Positions 1-9,328 of a DNA stretch of 64,000 nt are shown one piece after another; position 1 is the stretch's first letter; each line of letters opens with the position of its first letter. The position numbers were made by a program, and so were the translations under genes. The stretch comes from Nibrella saemangeumensis (GTDB lineage: Bacteria > Bacteroidota > Bacteroidia > Cytophagales > Spirosomataceae): assembly GCF_039541915.1 (NCBI RefSeq), contig NZ_BAABHD010000084.1, positions 248,001 to 312,000 of the forward strand. The letters are read 5' to 3'. The notes beneath the pieces were generated by a model, which was not told where the DNA came from, ran no database searches, and worked only from the letters and a program-made list of their open reading frames with translations.

Positions 1-1082
1 GAAACCGCTCCGGCTGTGCCGCTCAGCCCAACCACTGTAGAGGTAGCCCGCTCCCCGAACATATCGGAAATCGAGGTAATATAATTGGTAATCCAGAAGC
101 CGTGGGCAAACATAAACACTGACATCAGGGCGATAGCGACTTCTACCGAAGCAACCCATTCAATCATGGGTGCCACCAGCGTTAGGGCAGCCGCTACACC
201 CATAATGGTCTTCCGGGCTTTGTTGATGGAAAAGTTATGTTTGATCAGTTTATCGGAAAGCCAGCCCCCGATGATGTTGGCAATGCCCAGCGCCAGAAAC
301 GGTATCCAGAAAAGACCACCGATTCGTTCGAAGGAGACATTCCGAACCTCACTGAGGTATTTAGGAATCCAGAACATGAGGAAGTAAAAAACGGGATCGA
401 GCAGAAAACGAATCAGAATCAGCACCCAAACGGGTCTGTTTTTCAGAAGGTTAGTAAATGGAATGCTTTCCTTAGCTACGGAGGGCTCCTCTGCCCGCTC
501 AGGCTGTACCGCTTTTGTTTTTTGCTGCCAGGGAATCAATAGCCATACGACCACCCAGCCGATGCCAATCAGGCCCGGCAGAATAAACCCGCCCCGCCAG
601 CCGTACAATTCGGCGATCCAGATCGTCAGAGGAGGGGCAATAACGGCTCCAATGGCCGAACCCCCAATGGCGATGCCGTTGGCCAGCGCCCGCTCTTTTT
701 TGTCAAACCAGTCATAGACGGTTTTGGCGGCTCCGGGAAAACATCCGCCTTCGCCCATACCCAGCAGGAAGCGAAAAGCAAGCAGCTGTCCAACCGTAGT
801 CATGAACCCATGCAAACAGTTCGCAATCGACCATAGACCTACCGAAAGAGCCAGGCCGGTTTTTCCCCCGATTTTGTCAATAAGCCGCCCACCCAGGGTA
901 AACATGAGCGCGTAGCTGATCAGGAAGCTCGTATTGATCATGCCGTACTGAACATCCGTGATGGAGAACTCCTTCTGTATCTTTATGATGGCAATCGACA
1001 GCACCTGCCGGTCCAGGAAGCTCAGCCCGGTGGCCACAAACAGCAACGAAACAATAAACCAGCGGGTAGAGGAACTTTTCAT
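1..1082 (-). CDS. MFS transporter, hexuronate/ACS type (partial, 3' end cut off)
   Basis: An open frame starts at the ATG at 1082 (MKSSSTRWFIVSLLF) and runs off the left edge, giving about 360 codons of an inner-membrane major facilitator. The first helix is followed by LSFLDRQVLSIA, a typical start for the anion:cation symporter branch (ExuT-like hexuronate and glucarate carriers). GGRLIDKIGGK fits the MFS loop 2-3 motif, and GMGEGGCFPGAAK is the helix-5 region typical of this branch. At least eight hydrophobic segments are present. The family usually has 420-450 residues, so the last two or three helices lie outside the window. Uptake of a uronate would fit the glycan-degrading genes to the right, but the substrate is inferred from family only. 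The next gene on this strand ends at 1304. Confidence 0.85.
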   Translation of the reverse strand, partial: MKSSSTRWFIVSLLFVATGLSFLDRQVLSIAIIKIQKEFSITDVQYGMINTSFLISYALMFTLGGRLIDKIGGKTGLALSVGLWSIANCLHGFMTTVGQLLAFRFLLGMGEGGCFPGAAKTVYDWFDKKERALANGIAIGGSAIGAVIAPPLTIWIAELYGWRGGFILPGLIGIGWVVVWLLIPWQQKTKAVQPERAEEPSVAKESIPFTNLLKNRPVWVLILIRFLLDPVFYFLMFWIPKYLSEVRNVSFERIGGLFWIPFLALGIANIIGGWLSDKLIKHNFSINKARKTIMGVAAALTLVAPMIEWVASVEVAIALMSVFMFAHGFWITNYITSISDMFGERATSTVVGLSGTAGAV

Positions 1083-1303
1083 TAGCTTAACGCACTAAGT
1101 TAACGTGAGCAAAGCTAAAACCTCTGAAATAGAAAGTCAACAGGTATGGTACTTTTATTTTGTTTAATTGCAGAATGTCGCGGTCGGGCTGCTTAGCCTG
1201 GGGTAGGTTATAGCGGCTGTTTCCATCCGTACGCAGGACGTGCAACAGGTGAGTAGTAAGCCATCATTAAGTCCGAAAACCAGCTTGTTTGGTGAAAACC
1301 GGA

Positions 1304-3655
1304 TCAAGGCTTTGCCTGCTCCAGTTCGGCCAGCGTCCAGGGATTTGTCCGGCTGGCAGTTTCCTGACGGAGTTTGGTTACTTCTTCCGGTTTAATGATG
1401 GGCAGAATCCGGCGGTACACACCCGTAGCCGTCACGGGAGGCCGGATTGGTGCGGAGCCGGTCGCGCTGCCTGTTGCCTGGGCAGGGCGGTTCTGAGCCG
1501 GTGGGGGCGGGGTACCAAATTCAAACCGGATGTAGTTGGCGACGGAAGCAATCCACTCGTCGGTGTTGTCGGCCATAGCCGGCATCACGGTCGGGTAGTT
1601 TTTGCCTTCAATCGGTCCGGAAAGGCCATGCAGCAGAATTTTCAGCAGCATATCTCTGTCGGCCAGGTGCTTCGAACCGGCAATGGGCGGAGCCACCTGG
1701 CTGGCCAGTCCTTTGCCATCGGTGCCGTGGCAGGAGGAGCAAAGGGATTTGAAAATCTCAGCGCCTTTCAGGACGGAAGTGCGGTCAACGGCAAGCAGCC
1801 CGCCCAGTTTACTGCCGTACCGTTTGTAGTCTTCATTCCTTTGCAAACTGCCTTTCACGGCCATCAGCATCGGATTGTCGGCGTTTTTCGCCAGCAGTTC
1901 GCTACTTACCACCTGGGCTTTAGCCGAGGGGCTGGTGTTCAGGGATTCCAGCAACTGTACCCGTACGTCTAAGCTCGGGTCATTCAGCAGGGAGGCAACC
2001 TGCGTGATCATCGCTTCATCATTTTTCTTCAGATACGGCTCGCTGATCCAGATGGCGGCCCGTCTCACCTGCGCATCCTCATCCTTTAGCGCAAGGGCGA
2101 TCGTGGCCGGGTCAATAGCCTCCAAACCCTCCAGCGTCCACAGCGCATGAAGGCGGCCGAGGGCACTGGGTTTTTTGGCCAGAGCGGCCTGCTCACCAGC
2201 AACTAGTTGCTTCAGCGAAGGCACTACCGACGGGTCGCCCAGCACAATCAGTTGCCGCTGGGCGTTATCGCGCCACCAGCCGTTCGGATGGTCCAGGTGC
2301 GCAATCAACTGACGGGCCGACTCGTTCAGCATGTTCGGTTTGGGGCTGGGCTTCACGCCATCCTGCACCAGCCGCCAGATGCGACCGTGCTGAACGTGCT
2401 TGTCCAGGCCCAGCCGCTCAATCTGCGGACGAATCCAGCTTCCTTTTGGCGTCCATTGCGATTCCTGAATGATGCCCCGGTTCATATCCACGATGTACAG
2501 GTTGCCATCCGGACCGGTATAGGTATTGACCGGCCGGAAATTGAAGTCGGTGGAGGCAATGAACTCCTGCTGGTGGTATACGTTTTCGAGGTGTGTTTTG
2601 CCTTGCTTGTTCACGACGTTCGCCCGCCGGACAATGCGGGCCACTGGTTCGCAGATCAGGTAATCGCCGACCAGATCGGCCGGTAGTTTATCGCCCCGGT
2701 AGATGGATTGCCCGCAGCCGGCCGTGAAGTGATTCAGCGTACTGTCGGGGCGAAGGCGCCGGGGGCCACCCTGCACGTCGGGGTTGGCGATGATGGACCA
2801 TACGGGAGCGAATGTTTCTTCATCGTAGGCATCGGCAAATTCGAGGGAGCCATATTTTGGATTGATCTGAAAACCAGAACCGGCATTTTCGCCACCACCC
2901 CGACTGAAGAAGAGCCGACCGTAATTGTCGTGCGTCAGCCCCCACTGCCCGTTGGAACCACTATGGAGTGAGTCGACCTGAATAGTCCCTTTGGTGTAGC
3001 GGAACCGCACCGGATCGACGGTGACATACAGCCAGTTGTCGATGTTCCAGTCGAGCCCGCTGCGTTGATGCTCCAGGTTGCCGGGCGCTTTTCGGGGGAC
3101 CTGGTAAATGCGCTTTTTGGTATCTGCTACGCCATCGCCGTTGGTATCGGTGTAGCTCCACAGGTCGTAGGTGTGGGTTTCGTTGACGAGCACTTCATTG
3201 CCGACGCAGAGGATCATGCGGGGCAGCAGTAGTTTGTCAATGAATACCGAGCTCTTATCCATCTTGCCGTCGCCGTTGGTGTCTTCCAGCCGCACGATGC
3301 GGCTCACCGGCTCATGCTCGCCGGTAGCGTCGGCATCCTGCATGTAGGTATCCATTTCGGCCACGTACATACGGGCGTTGCCGTCCCAGGCAATCGCCAC
3401 CGGTTCGCGCACCATCGGTTCACTGGCAACCAGCTCCATATGGTAGCCTTTCGGTACCCGGAATGCTTTCAGGCTTTGTTCTGGCGTTAAGTGGGCAGGG
3501 TTGGCAACAGGATTGACTACTGGCTTTGGGCCGAGGTCGTCTCCGGAGGGAGAGACCGACTGAGCAGTCTGCGGGCTGTTGGTTTTTGAAACGGTACAGG
3601 TAACGACCAGCCCCGAAACCGCCAGCATGCCGGCGAGCCAGAGTGTATTTTTCAT
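1304..3655 (-). CDS. Membrane-bound dehydrogenase-like protein with HEAT repeats and a C-terminal cytochrome c domain
   Basis: This 783-residue exported protein has a hydrophobic N-terminus ending in VVTC, a weak lipobox. Residues about 60-420 form the beta-propeller of the PVC-type 'membrane-bound dehydrogenase' family, opening with FRVPKGYHMELVASEP. Residues about 450-610 look like HEAT repeats (paired helices, LxDPSxxVR). A single haem-binding CSSCH lies at residues 639-643, followed by the distal-ligand region of a monohaem cytochrome c (PTVMPAMADNTDEW). Proteins of this layout are thought to oxidise sugars or alcohols in the periplasm and pass electrons to the respiratory chain; no substrate has been shown for most of them. 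Codons match the neighbours. It is monocistronic or cotranscribed with the MFS gene 221 bases downstream. The architecture is secure; the substrate is unknown. Confidence 0.82.
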   Translation of the reverse strand: MKNTLWLAGMLAVSGLVVTCTVSKTNSPQTAQSVSPSGDDLGPKPVVNPVANPAHLTPEQSLKAFRVPKGYHMELVASEPMVREPVAIAWDGNARMYVAEMDTYMQDADATGEHEPVSRIVRLEDTNGDGKMDKSSVFIDKLLLPRMILCVGNEVLVNETHTYDLWSYTDTNGDGVADTKKRIYQVPRKAPGNLEHQRSGLDWNIDNWLYVTVDPVRFRYTKGTIQVDSLHSGSNGQWGLTHDNYGRLFFSRGGGENAGSGFQINPKYGSLEFADAYDEETFAPVWSIIANPDVQGGPRRLRPDSTLNHFTAGCGQSIYRGDKLPADLVGDYLICEPVARIVRRANVVNKQGKTHLENVYHQQEFIASTDFNFRPVNTYTGPDGNLYIVDMNRGIIQESQWTPKGSWIRPQIERLGLDKHVQHGRIWRLVQDGVKPSPKPNMLNESARQLIAHLDHPNGWWRDNAQRQLIVLGDPSVVPSLKQLVAGEQAALAKKPSALGRLHALWTLEGLEAIDPATIALALKDEDAQVRRAAIWISEPYLKKNDEAMITQVASLLNDPSLDVRVQLLESLNTSPSAKAQVVSSELLAKNADNPMLMAVKGSLQRNEDYKRYGSKLGGLLAVDRTSVLKGAEIFKSLCSSCHGTDGKGLASQVAPPIAGSKHLADRDMLLKILLHGLSGPIEGKNYPTVMPAMADNTDEWIASVANYIRFEFGTPPPPAQNRPAQATGSATGSAPIRPPVTATGVYRRILPIIKPEEVTKLRQETASRTNPWTLAELEQAKP

Positions 3656-3743
3656 AGGAGCGTTCAGACTTGAAAAAGGAATAGAATAGTTAACGGATAA
3701 AGCCTTCTGGCTTTGGAATTTACCGGTTGAGCTCTAAATAAAA

Positions 3744-3771
3744 TCAGCCCGGTTGTTAGCAACCGGGCTGA
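3744..3771 (-). terminator. Rho-independent terminator after the GH9 gene
   Basis: A perfect 12-bp stem (TCAGCCCGGTTG / CAACCGGGCTGA) with a 4-base loop lies 18 bases past the GH9 stop. On the minus strand it is followed by a T-rich run (TTTTATTT). Confidence 0.85.
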
Positions 3772-3789
3772 GTAGGGTAAATCCTGTTT

Positions 3790-6700
3790 CTATCTGGCTA
3801 TGAGCAGCCGCTGCACCATTCGTTTGGCAGCCGTTTGCCACTGTACCAGGTACAAACCCGGCGGCAGGTGGCTCAGGTCGGGCGTGTACTCGTTCAGGCC
3901 AGCCCGTACCGGTACGGGCTGGCTGTAGACGGACCTACCCAACGGGTCCAGCACCGTGAGCGTACCCGGCTGCGTGTCGCTTGTCAGCACCTGCACCCGC
4001 ACCGGTCCGTTTGTAGGGTTGGGGCTCATGGTTATCCGGCTTTCGGCTGGTACCTCGGCCGAGGAGGCCGCGAGCCGGACCGCACTGTTGGGTGTCTCAA
4101 TACGGACATTATCCAGATAAATCTGGTTTGCCCCCGACGTTTGCGACTGAACAACCAGGCGCTTGATGCGGGCTGGATTACCCAATTGCGGCATAGTGAT
4201 CACCACTTCCTGCCAACCGTTCGGCTTCGGTTTGAAGCTGTACGTCTGACTTGCCTGACTGTCGTTCTCGGCGTAGGTGGTTACCCCAATCTGTTTATTC
4301 GTCGTGGCATACATCCAGAACCGGATCGTTGTCTGCGCAGTCGGGATCAGGTGCGTGTTTCGGAAGATGGACCAGCCCCCCCAGCCGTCGGTATAAGCCA
4401 GTGATGCAGAATAGGTGCCCACTTTGACTGGACTGGTAGTGGCGTAGTTGGTCTTGAGCGACCAGGACCATTCCTGCCAGCCGGTGTTCAGTGCTTCGTC
4501 ATAAATCAGCTCAACTGTCGACGATCCGGGGCAGAAGGTAGTCGTGGCACTTACCGGTGCGCTGGATACCTGTGATCCTCCGGTGGCTTCCTTCGCAACT
4601 ACCGCGAAGGTATATGCTGTGCCGCAGGTCAGACCAGTAACGTCGTACACGGTGGCTGTGACGTTACTGTTCAGTAGGGTACCGTCCCGGTAGACTTCGT
4701 ACGCTGAAGCCGTCATGCCGGTAGGGGCGGCCCAACTCAGCCGCAGGCCGGTGGTGGTTACGTTGCTGGCAACCACTGGAAAGGAAGGTTCCAGGCGAAC
4801 GTTGTCGAGATAGATCTGGTTGGTACCCGATGCATGCGACTGAATAACCAGCCGTTTGATTCGGGCGGGATTGCCTAACTGCGGCATAGTGATTACCACT
4901 TCCTGCCAGCCGTTTGATGCAGGCACGAACGAAAACGTCGCACCCGGCAGGCTTTCATTCTCAGCATACGTGGTTACCCCAATTGTCTTATTGGTGGTCG
5001 CGTAGATCCAAAAACGCAAGGTAGTCTGCGGAGAGGGCATAAAATAACTGTTCCGGATGATGGACCAGCCCCCCCAGCCGTCGGTATAAGCCAGTGATGC
5101 AGAATAGGTGCCCACTTTAACCGGACTGGTATTCGCGTAATTAGTCTGCAGCGACCATGACCATTCCTGCCAGTTGGAACTGAGTGCTTCCCCATAAATA
5201 ACCTCACTGCCAGAAGGCGGACAGGCGGGTGTTGTTACACTGACCGATGGGCTTTGGACCGACTTGTTTCCGGCCGCGTCTTTGGCGAGTACCGTAAACG
5301 TATAGACCGTTCCGCACACAAGATTGCCTACGTTCAGCGAGGTGCCGGTAACGTTGCCGTTCAGCAGGGTGCCGTTCTGGTATACTTCATACGCACTGAC
5401 GCCCACGTTGTCGGTGGATGCCGTCCACGTTAGTGTCAGACCTGCAGCGGTTACGTTGCCGGCTACCAGGTTGGCTGGCACGGTTGGTGCCTGGCTATCG
5501 GCGCAGGCGGAGGTTGTTACGCTCAACTCCTCGCTGCCCGTAGAAAGGTTACCCGCGGCATCTTTTGCCCGCACCGTGAAGCTATAACCGGTATTGCAAC
5601 GTAAGCCCGTCACATCGAACGACGTACTGGTAACATTTCCATTCAGCAGCGTTGTCCCCTGATATACTTCGTAGGCTGTGACACCCACGTTATCGGTGGA
5701 TGCCGTCCAGGTCAGGCGCAGGCTGGTACTGGTTACGGCATTGGCAGACAGGTTAGCCGGAGCCGTCGGTGGCTGATTGTCGGAGACTGCCTCTCCGGCA
5801 ATCAGCCGCACATCGTCGATGATGAAACTCTGCGGGCCGCCCGAGCCATCGGCAAAAGAGATCCGCTGTAGCTGCACCGGATTACCCCATTCGCTCCACG
5901 GAATCCGCACGAGCGTCCAGGTATTGGGCTCAGCGCTGATGCGATAAAACACCTCCGTCGGCCCGGTGTCGATCTGGCTCATGGTCACGCGTACGGGTTT
6001 GTCGGAACCGTAGAACCAGAACTGTAACCCGCCGGGATAATTGGCCGTGTTCAGCACCTCACTGTTACGCAGGCTCAGGGCCCCCCAGGCTGCAGTTACG
6101 TTTACCTTCAGCGACCTCTGTCCAACTTTTACCGGGTCGGTATTGGCAAAATCCTGGGTGCTGTTCCACGACCAGTTGGAGAATGTGCTCTTCAGCGCAT
6201 CGCCGTAGATAATATAATCGTTGGCGCTGGGCGCAGGTGTGTTGACGGTCACCGCATTGCTCGGATTCGACCGATTGGCCGAGAAGTCGATGGCCTTCAC
6301 CGTGAATATATAAGTGTTGCTGGGCGAAAGCGTCGTAACGTTGAAAAACGTTTGTGTCGATTCGGCGATTTTGGTGCCGTCCTGATAAATCTCATACGCC
6401 GTTACGGCCCGGTTATCGACCGATCCCGTCCACGACAGCCTGACCGAATACGGCGACAGATCAGACGCTACCAGGTTAGTTGGGGCGGTCGGCGCTTCGG
6501 TATCGGTGGGGTCGGAGGTGGGCGTCATCAGGCGACTCAGCAGACTGATATAAGGAGCCTGGTTGTAAATAGCCACTTCGGTAAAAATCCAGGAATTCTC
6601 CGGGTAGCCCGTATTCCAGTCTTTGTACCGTTTTTGTAATGGTTCATTGCGGATGTAGCCTTGCGTGCCGTCGTACTGGTCCATGTTGTTGGGACCGCCC

Positions 6701-8388
6701 GTCAGGTAGCCGGGGGCCGGGCCTTTGGATGAGGTCAGCGCGTTATCCCAGGCGGTGCCGTCGGCGAACCAGGTGTGGTAGATCTCGTTCTGCGAGTCAT
6801 CAGCCCCGTAAGCGTACATGTTCGACAGCATCACTTTTCCCTGGGCGTTTACACCGTGAAACCAGTGTAGATACTGCTCAGCCACTTCCCGGTACAAGGC
6901 CTTGCTGCCGGTATTTACGCTGAAATCAACAAAGTCCAGGTTAGCCACCCCCGCATTGCCACGTACCTGATTGCTACCCCAGTGGTACTGCGGATCAGCC
7001 ATGTGGGCGCGGTACAGGTCGGTGCGGGCGTTGTAGTCGTTGATGGACAATACACTGTTCTGCTGACTTTTCAGACTCCGGATGTGCGTGGCTACCGAAG
7101 GCGTAGCGGCCGGATGTGCGGCATAGCGCAGTAGGGCCGTGTGAACGTGCATGGTATACGGTCCCCACCACTCGTTAGCAATCGGCTGAATCGACTGGTA
7201 CCGTGAATCAATAAACGTTTTGTATTCAGCTTTGCCGGTAGCCTCGAACAGGTAGATAGCCGCCACCATGGCCGATTGCCGCTGTATGTCGGCCGGCTTG
7301 TCGGCATCACCCGACTTAATGTCGCCGTCGTCGCAACTGGTCTGAAAGGTCGTAAAGTCGTTGGTTGTTACTTTCGCTCTGGCAAAGGCGCGTTCGGCGC
7401 GGACGATCATGTCCTGTGCGAAGGCATGCAGGGCCGGGATGTTTCGGTAAACAGCGCCGGCTGCCGCAAACATAGCCGCCCCTGACAGGGTCGAGGAGGT
7501 ACATTCAGGCAGGTAGTAGCGTGGCCGCGTGTCGGCGCTGGGTGGATTGGTTTCGTTGTAGTTGTCTACACCGACCTTCAGGAACAGCCCGCCCGTACCG
7601 GTAGCGTCCTGCATCCGGCGCATGAAGTCAAGCTCCCACTTCACTTCATCCAGAATATCCGGAATACCATTGCCTGATTCGGGAATGTTGACGTTGTCCC
7701 CGAATACCGACGGGTTCAATCGATACGATTCCAGCAGCAACACCACCGGTTCCTCTGCAAAGGTTACGTACTTGTTCATATCGCCGGCATCCATCCAGCC
7801 ACCATGCAGGTCGCGGGCGGTACTCATGTCGCCTTTGGCGTAGCGACTGGTAGCTTCACGGTCCTGCCCCGGCCCTTCGTGCGTAGCACCGTCTGCCCAT
7901 TTGGCGTCGGTATAAGGCGGTTGCTTGGCGAAGTTAATACGCTGGTAGAAATACGTGCGGACGGCGGCCTTTAGCACCTCATTGTACACATTGTCGCCAA
8001 TCTCGAAGCGATAGGAACCTACATTGTTCCCCACATCGAAGATGTAATACGAGCCGGGCGTGTTGACGGGCGAAAAGTCAAACCACCAGCCCTTATCGCC
8101 GGACGACGTTTGCGTGGCGCCGTTGTTCCAGGCCTGGATGGTGCCGCTAAAGACTACGGTATCGTCGGACCACCGGCGTACCTGGTACTGGTTGGGCCCC
8201 GTGCTGGCGTTGAAGGGCTGATTGGCATTGGAGCCGACCTGCGGATTAATGATGACCGCCACTTTGCGGGCGTTCTGCAGGTAACCGAACTGATCGACGC
8301 GGATGAAGCCGGTTGTGGTGGGTGGTGAGGATAGACTGGGATACGTGGTCAGTAGCCAGACCAGTAACCATAACAGTTGTTTTTTCAT
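3790..8388 (-). CDS. T9SS-secreted multimodular GH9 cellulase
   Basis: This 1532-residue secreted enzyme is predicted to cleave beta-1,4-glucan. A signal peptide (residues 1-21) is followed by the Ig-like CelD_N domain (FIRVDQFGYLQNARKVAVI, from about 27) and a GH9 (alpha/alpha)6 barrel. The barrel carries the catalytic-base motif DAGD (D200 and D203) and the general acid E604 in WIFTEVAIYNQAP. Downstream are a fibronectin III domain (about 635-725), a roughly 140-residue carbohydrate-binding-like module, two more FN3 domains, a second module, another FN3 and a third module. It closes with a type IX sorting domain (MSPNPTNGPVRV to the end, about 1455-1532), which directs export across the outer membrane. 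The two C-terminal modules are nearly identical. Its terminator follows directly. The GH9 call is firm; the exact polysaccharide (cellulose, mixed-linkage glucan or xyloglucan) is inferred. Confidence 0.93.
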   Translation of the reverse strand: MKKQLLWLLVWLLTTYPSLSSPPTTTGFIRVDQFGYLQNARKVAVIINPQVGSNANQPFNASTGPNQYQVRRWSDDTVVFSGTIQAWNNGATQTSSGDKGWWFDFSPVNTPGSYYIFDVGNNVGSYRFEIGDNVYNEVLKAAVRTYFYQRINFAKQPPYTDAKWADGATHEGPGQDREATSRYAKGDMSTARDLHGGWMDAGDMNKYVTFAEEPVVLLLESYRLNPSVFGDNVNIPESGNGIPDILDEVKWELDFMRRMQDATGTGGLFLKVGVDNYNETNPPSADTRPRYYLPECTSSTLSGAAMFAAAGAVYRNIPALHAFAQDMIVRAERAFARAKVTTNDFTTFQTSCDDGDIKSGDADKPADIQRQSAMVAAIYLFEATGKAEYKTFIDSRYQSIQPIANEWWGPYTMHVHTALLRYAAHPAATPSVATHIRSLKSQQNSVLSINDYNARTDLYRAHMADPQYHWGSNQVRGNAGVANLDFVDFSVNTGSKALYREVAEQYLHWFHGVNAQGKVMLSNMYAYGADDSQNEIYHTWFADGTAWDNALTSSKGPAPGYLTGGPNNMDQYDGTQGYIRNEPLQKRYKDWNTGYPENSWIFTEVAIYNQAPYISLLSRLMTPTSDPTDTEAPTAPTNLVASDLSPYSVRLSWTGSVDNRAVTAYEIYQDGTKIAESTQTFFNVTTLSPSNTYIFTVKAIDFSANRSNPSNAVTVNTPAPSANDYIIYGDALKSTFSNWSWNSTQDFANTDPVKVGQRSLKVNVTAAWGALSLRNSEVLNTANYPGGLQFWFYGSDKPVRVTMSQIDTGPTEVFYRISAEPNTWTLVRIPWSEWGNPVQLQRISFADGSGGPQSFIIDDVRLIAGEAVSDNQPPTAPANLSANAVTSTSLRLTWTASTDNVGVTAYEVYQGTTLLNGNVTSTSFDVTGLRCNTGYSFTVRAKDAAGNLSTGSEELSVTTSACADSQAPTVPANLVAGNVTAAGLTLTWTASTDNVGVSAYEVYQNGTLLNGNVTGTSLNVGNLVCGTVYTFTVLAKDAAGNKSVQSPSVSVTTPACPPSGSEVIYGEALSSNWQEWSWSLQTNYANTSPVKVGTYSASLAYTDGWGGWSIIRNSYFMPSPQTTLRFWIYATTNKTIGVTTYAENESLPGATFSFVPASNGWQEVVITMPQLGNPARIKRLVIQSHASGTNQIYLDNVRLEPSFPVVASNVTTTGLRLSWAAPTGMTASAYEVYRDGTLLNSNVTATVYDVTGLTCGTAYTFAVVAKEATGGSQVSSAPVSATTTFCPGSSTVELIYDEALNTGWQEWSWSLKTNYATTSPVKVGTYSASLAYTDGWGGWSIFRNTHLIPTAQTTIRFWMYATTNKQIGVTTYAENDSQASQTYSFKPKPNGWQEVVITMPQLGNPARIKRLVVQSQTSGANQIYLDNVRIETPNSAVRLAASSAEVPAESRITMSPNPTNGPVRVQVLTSDTQPGTLTVLDPLGRSVYSQPVPVRAGLNEYTPDLSHLPPGLYLVQWQTAAKRMVQRLLIAR
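4092..4518 (-). repeat. Accessory module copy 3 of the GH9 gene
   Basis: Encodes a roughly 140-residue beta-rich module (IYDEALNTGWQEWSWSLKT ... IYLDNVRIET). It is nearly identical in protein, and in long DNA stretches, to copy 2 at 4788-5210. One shared block, ending in GCCAGTGATGCAGAATAGG, is found around 4382-4420 and again around 5062-5110. Confidence 0.8.
4788..5210 (-). repeat. Accessory module copy 2 of the GH9 gene
   Basis: Second copy of the module (IYGEALSSNWQEWSWSLQT ... IYLDNVRLEP). It is separated from copy 3 by one FN3 domain. The central part, TSPVKVGTYSASLAYTDGW, is unchanged between the two copies. Confidence 0.8.
5796..6224 (-). repeat. Accessory module copy 1 (divergent) of the GH9 gene
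   Basis: A third, more diverged version of the same fold (IIYGDALKSTFSNWSWNST ... FIIDDVRLIAG). It keeps the W-x-W/NT-x-PVKVG core and the closing DxVRL strand. Its distance from copies 2 and 3 shows that the 2/3 duplication is the younger event. Confidence 0.65.
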
Positions 8389-8599
8389 TAAAAGGATAGT
8401 CCCGCGCCCTGAACGGGTCGTTTACGTTTACACAAGTGCTTTTTCAGGGCATAAAAGCACCGGCAAACTTAGGGCGGAGGGGCTCGGGGAACAGGTCAGC
8501 TAAGGACGAACCGGTATAAACAGTCGTTGAGCTGAACGAAAGTGCATATGAGAAGAGCCGCAATCAGCAGAAAATGGCCGCAATGACCTTACAATTGGC

Positions 8600-8827
8600 T
8601 CACACCCACTGCTCGGTCTGGTGTTCTTCCAGATCCCACACCAGCCATTTGTATCGCCGGGCGGTGTCTTCGAGCGGTTGCACTTCCCGGTGTGAGTCCA
8701 GCAGGCAATAGGGACGCTCAATACGCACCGCTCCGGAGTCGAAAAAAGTCAGGCGGTGATAAGTATTATCTTCTGAACTAATGCCGCAGAGGATGCGAAC
8801 GACGGTTGATTGAGTTAAGGCTTCCAT
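8600..8827 (-). CDS. Small protein of unknown function, tandem paralog A
   Basis: A 75-residue soluble protein with no signal peptide and no family I recognise. It matches the next gene (8969-9196) without gaps at 50 of 75 positions. The shared cores are TVVR-LCGI, VRIERPY, KWLVWD and the invariant end EEHQTEQWV. The strong protein conservation at equal length shows that both are real genes. The pattern of alternating strands with many Trp and His residues suggests a compact beta protein. The context (between the GH9 gene and a small membrane protein) gives no clue to function. Confidence 0.7.
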   Translation of the reverse strand: MEALTQSTVVRILCGISSEDNTYHRLTFFDSGAVRIERPYCLLDSHREVQPLEDTARRYKWLVWDLEEHQTEQWV

Positions 8828-8968
8828 GGTGCAGATCGTTTAGTGGTTAGACCTGTTTTCTGGCCGAACGTTTAATGCCGGCCGATTACTTATCTACTTT
8901 ACCAACGATACGTTATCACCGGTAGCCTTTTCTTTTGGGCGCTTTGATTCCGCTGTCAGGGAGAGGAC

Positions 8969-9196
8969 CTATACCCACTGTTCAGTCTGGTGTTCTTCTA
9001 TATCCCAGACCAGCCACTTATGCCGTTCCGCAGCTTCCTCAATGGTTTCGACAGGCTGGTGGGTATCACACAAACTATAAGGACGTTCGATCCGGACAGT
9101 GCCGGTATCATAAAAAGTAAGCCGGTAATAGGTATCGTCGGAGGGATTAATGCCACACAGAACGCGAACGACGGTAGGTTGGGCAATGGCTTCCAT
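8969..9196 (-). CDS. Small protein of unknown function, tandem paralog B
   Basis: A 75-residue partner of the 8600-8827 gene, starting MEAIAQPTVVRVLCGIN and ending in the same EEHQTEQWV. The two start codons are 369 bases apart, with 141 bases of unrelated-looking DNA between the genes, so this is a tandem duplication rather than a repeat array. It has no signal peptide or membrane segment. Nothing in the sequence allows a functional call. Confidence 0.7.
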   Translation of the reverse strand: MEAIAQPTVVRVLCGINPSDDTYYRLTFYDTGTVRIERPYSLCDTHQPVETIEEAAERHKWLVWDIEEHQTEQWV

Positions 9197-9328
9197 AGCG
9201 CATAGGAACAGGTTAGTAAGAAATTAGTCGGTGCTGTTGATCATTTGGTAACCGTGTGACTATAGCAGACCACCTGCACGGGCAGGGGTAACCAGTATAG
9301 GACCAACAGCAGGAAAGAACCAGGTTAG

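Noticed and set aside
4788..5800. Repeated blocks that could suggest a CRISPR or satellite array
   Set aside because: The repeats are codon-phased FN3 and binding modules inside one gene.
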